The notes under the pieces: model-generated
Database searches by the model: none
Seen by the model: only the letters and a program-made list of their open reading frames with translations
What the model was told of the DNA's origin: nothing
DNA from: Afipia sp.
GTDB lineage: Bacteria; Pseudomonadota; Alphaproteobacteria; Rhizobiales; Xanthobacteraceae
Length of the DNA: 64,000 nt
NCBI GenBank assembly: GCA_024707075.1
Contig: JANQAK010000003.1
Span: forward strand, 2,081,112-2,145,111
Direction: 5' to 3'
In this document: piece by piece, positions 63,681 to 64,000 of the stretch
How positions within the stretch are numbered: the first letter of the stretch is position 1
Layout: each line of letters begins with the position of its first letter
Program-made: the position numbers and the translations under genes

Positions 63681-63764
63681 TCTCTCTTGATCCTAAAGAA
63701 GCCAAAAGGTCTGTAATTGACGACGGTGCGCAAATTACGCCCAGAGTGGAGATGGGAGATTGAG

Positions 63765-63806
63765 ATGACACAGACTTATCAACCTCTGCTGCCGAGGCGA
63801 CAATGA
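63765..63806 (+). CDS. Possible 13-codon leader peptide coupled to usp
   Basis: ATG-ACA-CAG opens a short frame, MTQTYQPLLPRRQ, whose TGA overlaps the usp ATG (ATGA). GGGAGATTGAG lies just upstream as a ribosome site. It may couple translation to usp; chance is possible. Confidence 0.35.
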   Translation: MTQTYQPLLPRRQ

Positions 63807-64000
63807 AAAGCATTCTGGTTCATATCCGCCAAGATGAAGGTCAACGTAGCCGCCTGGAGGCAGCAATAGCTATGGCGCGTAAGTTTAACAGTAGGCTTTC
63901 ATGCCTGCAGGTCTTACCTTGCCCTGATCTGTTCTTTCCCACCCACCCGCGAACGACGTCACACGTCGTCCAATTCCTCATCGACAGCGCCAACGAAGTT
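63803..64000 (+). CDS. Universal stress protein, N-terminal part (3' end cut by window)
   Basis: The frame is open to the window end, 66 codons. MKSILVHIRQDEGQRSRLEA is the typical first strand and helix of Usp domains, and ARKFNSRLSCLQVLPCPDLF is the second strand. The ATP loop lies beyond the window. GAGG sits five bases before the ATG. The upstream anaerobox indicates induction at low oxygen, as for the usp at 35506-36324, which starts with a similar layout. Confidence 0.75.
   Translation, partial: MKSILVHIRQDEGQRSRLEAAIAMARKFNSRLSCLQVLPCPDLFFPTHPRTTSHVVQFLIDSANEV

Noticed and set aside
1..64000. CRISPR arrays, rRNA or tRNA genes, and prophage modules
   Set aside because: No regularly spaced direct repeats, no cloverleaf-like segment with conserved arms and no phage structural genes were seen on either strand by eye; a tRNAscan/CRISPR search would be decisive.

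Overview
The window looks like the chromosome of an alphaproteobacterium of the Nitrobacteraceae (Bradyrhizobium / Rhodopseudomonas / Afipia type). The evidence is high-GC coding with strong third-position bias, several Liv-type ABC systems, a BA14K-type rhizobial protein, ChaB and host-attachment proteins, and many perfect FixK/FNR boxes (TTGAY-N4-RTCAA). Genus is inference. No rRNA, tRNA or CRISPR array was seen.

Region 1 (1-15.3 kb) is catabolic. It holds the end of a livH gene and its livM, separated by two long palindromes, then a PRISE-like SDR. A leftward operon follows: a Bug-type binding protein, a small protein, an alpha/beta hydrolase, an ABC binding protein, a beta-hydroxyacid dehydrogenase, an IclR regulator and tcuA-tcuB. 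It faces an aldehyde dehydrogenase across a palindromic operator. Next comes a decayed iron-uptake locus (TonB receptor, PepSY, DUF3325).

Region 2 (14.1-25.2 kb) is a hydantoinase/oxoprolinase unit (hyuA-hyuB-serine hydrolase) and a complete Liv-type ABC importer. A TetR regulator sits between them, and both units carry the same operator-like sequence.

Region 3 (25.7-50 kb) is the most unusual. A leftward operon encodes a Tat-signal-bearing thiamine-diphosphate dehydrogenase E1 alpha, its beta subunit, a YgiT zinc finger, two related monohaem cytochrome-like proteins, an MBOAT acyltransferase and an SGNH-like protein. Divergent from it lie a tetrahaem cytochrome, Hsp20 and a Tat-signal-bearing FMN 2-hydroxyacid oxidase. 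Stress genes follow: Usp, host-attachment protein, a Pcm/erythromycin-esterase fusion, acyl-CoA synthetase, nitroreductase, ChaB, and two export systems including MacAB. At 49.6-53.6 kb is a Tat-exported molybdenum aldehyde oxidoreductase of PaoABC type. FixK/FNR boxes precede many of these units, so I read the region as a microoxic, periplasmic-oxidation and stress island.

Region 4 (53.7-64 kb) holds an inverted repeat and an IS5-type transposase remnant, a P1B-4 metal ATPase, and a tight four-gene operon (PRPP-synthetase-like, phosphoketolase-like, beta-CASP MBL hydrolase, thymidine/AMP-phosphorylase-like). It ends in the start of a Usp gene behind a FixK box.

At least seven genes carry single-base frame breaks, mostly one extra base in a run of 4-7 identical bases. 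Repairing them restores normal protein lengths. Sequencing error is therefore at least as likely as gene decay, and products are described as if repaired.
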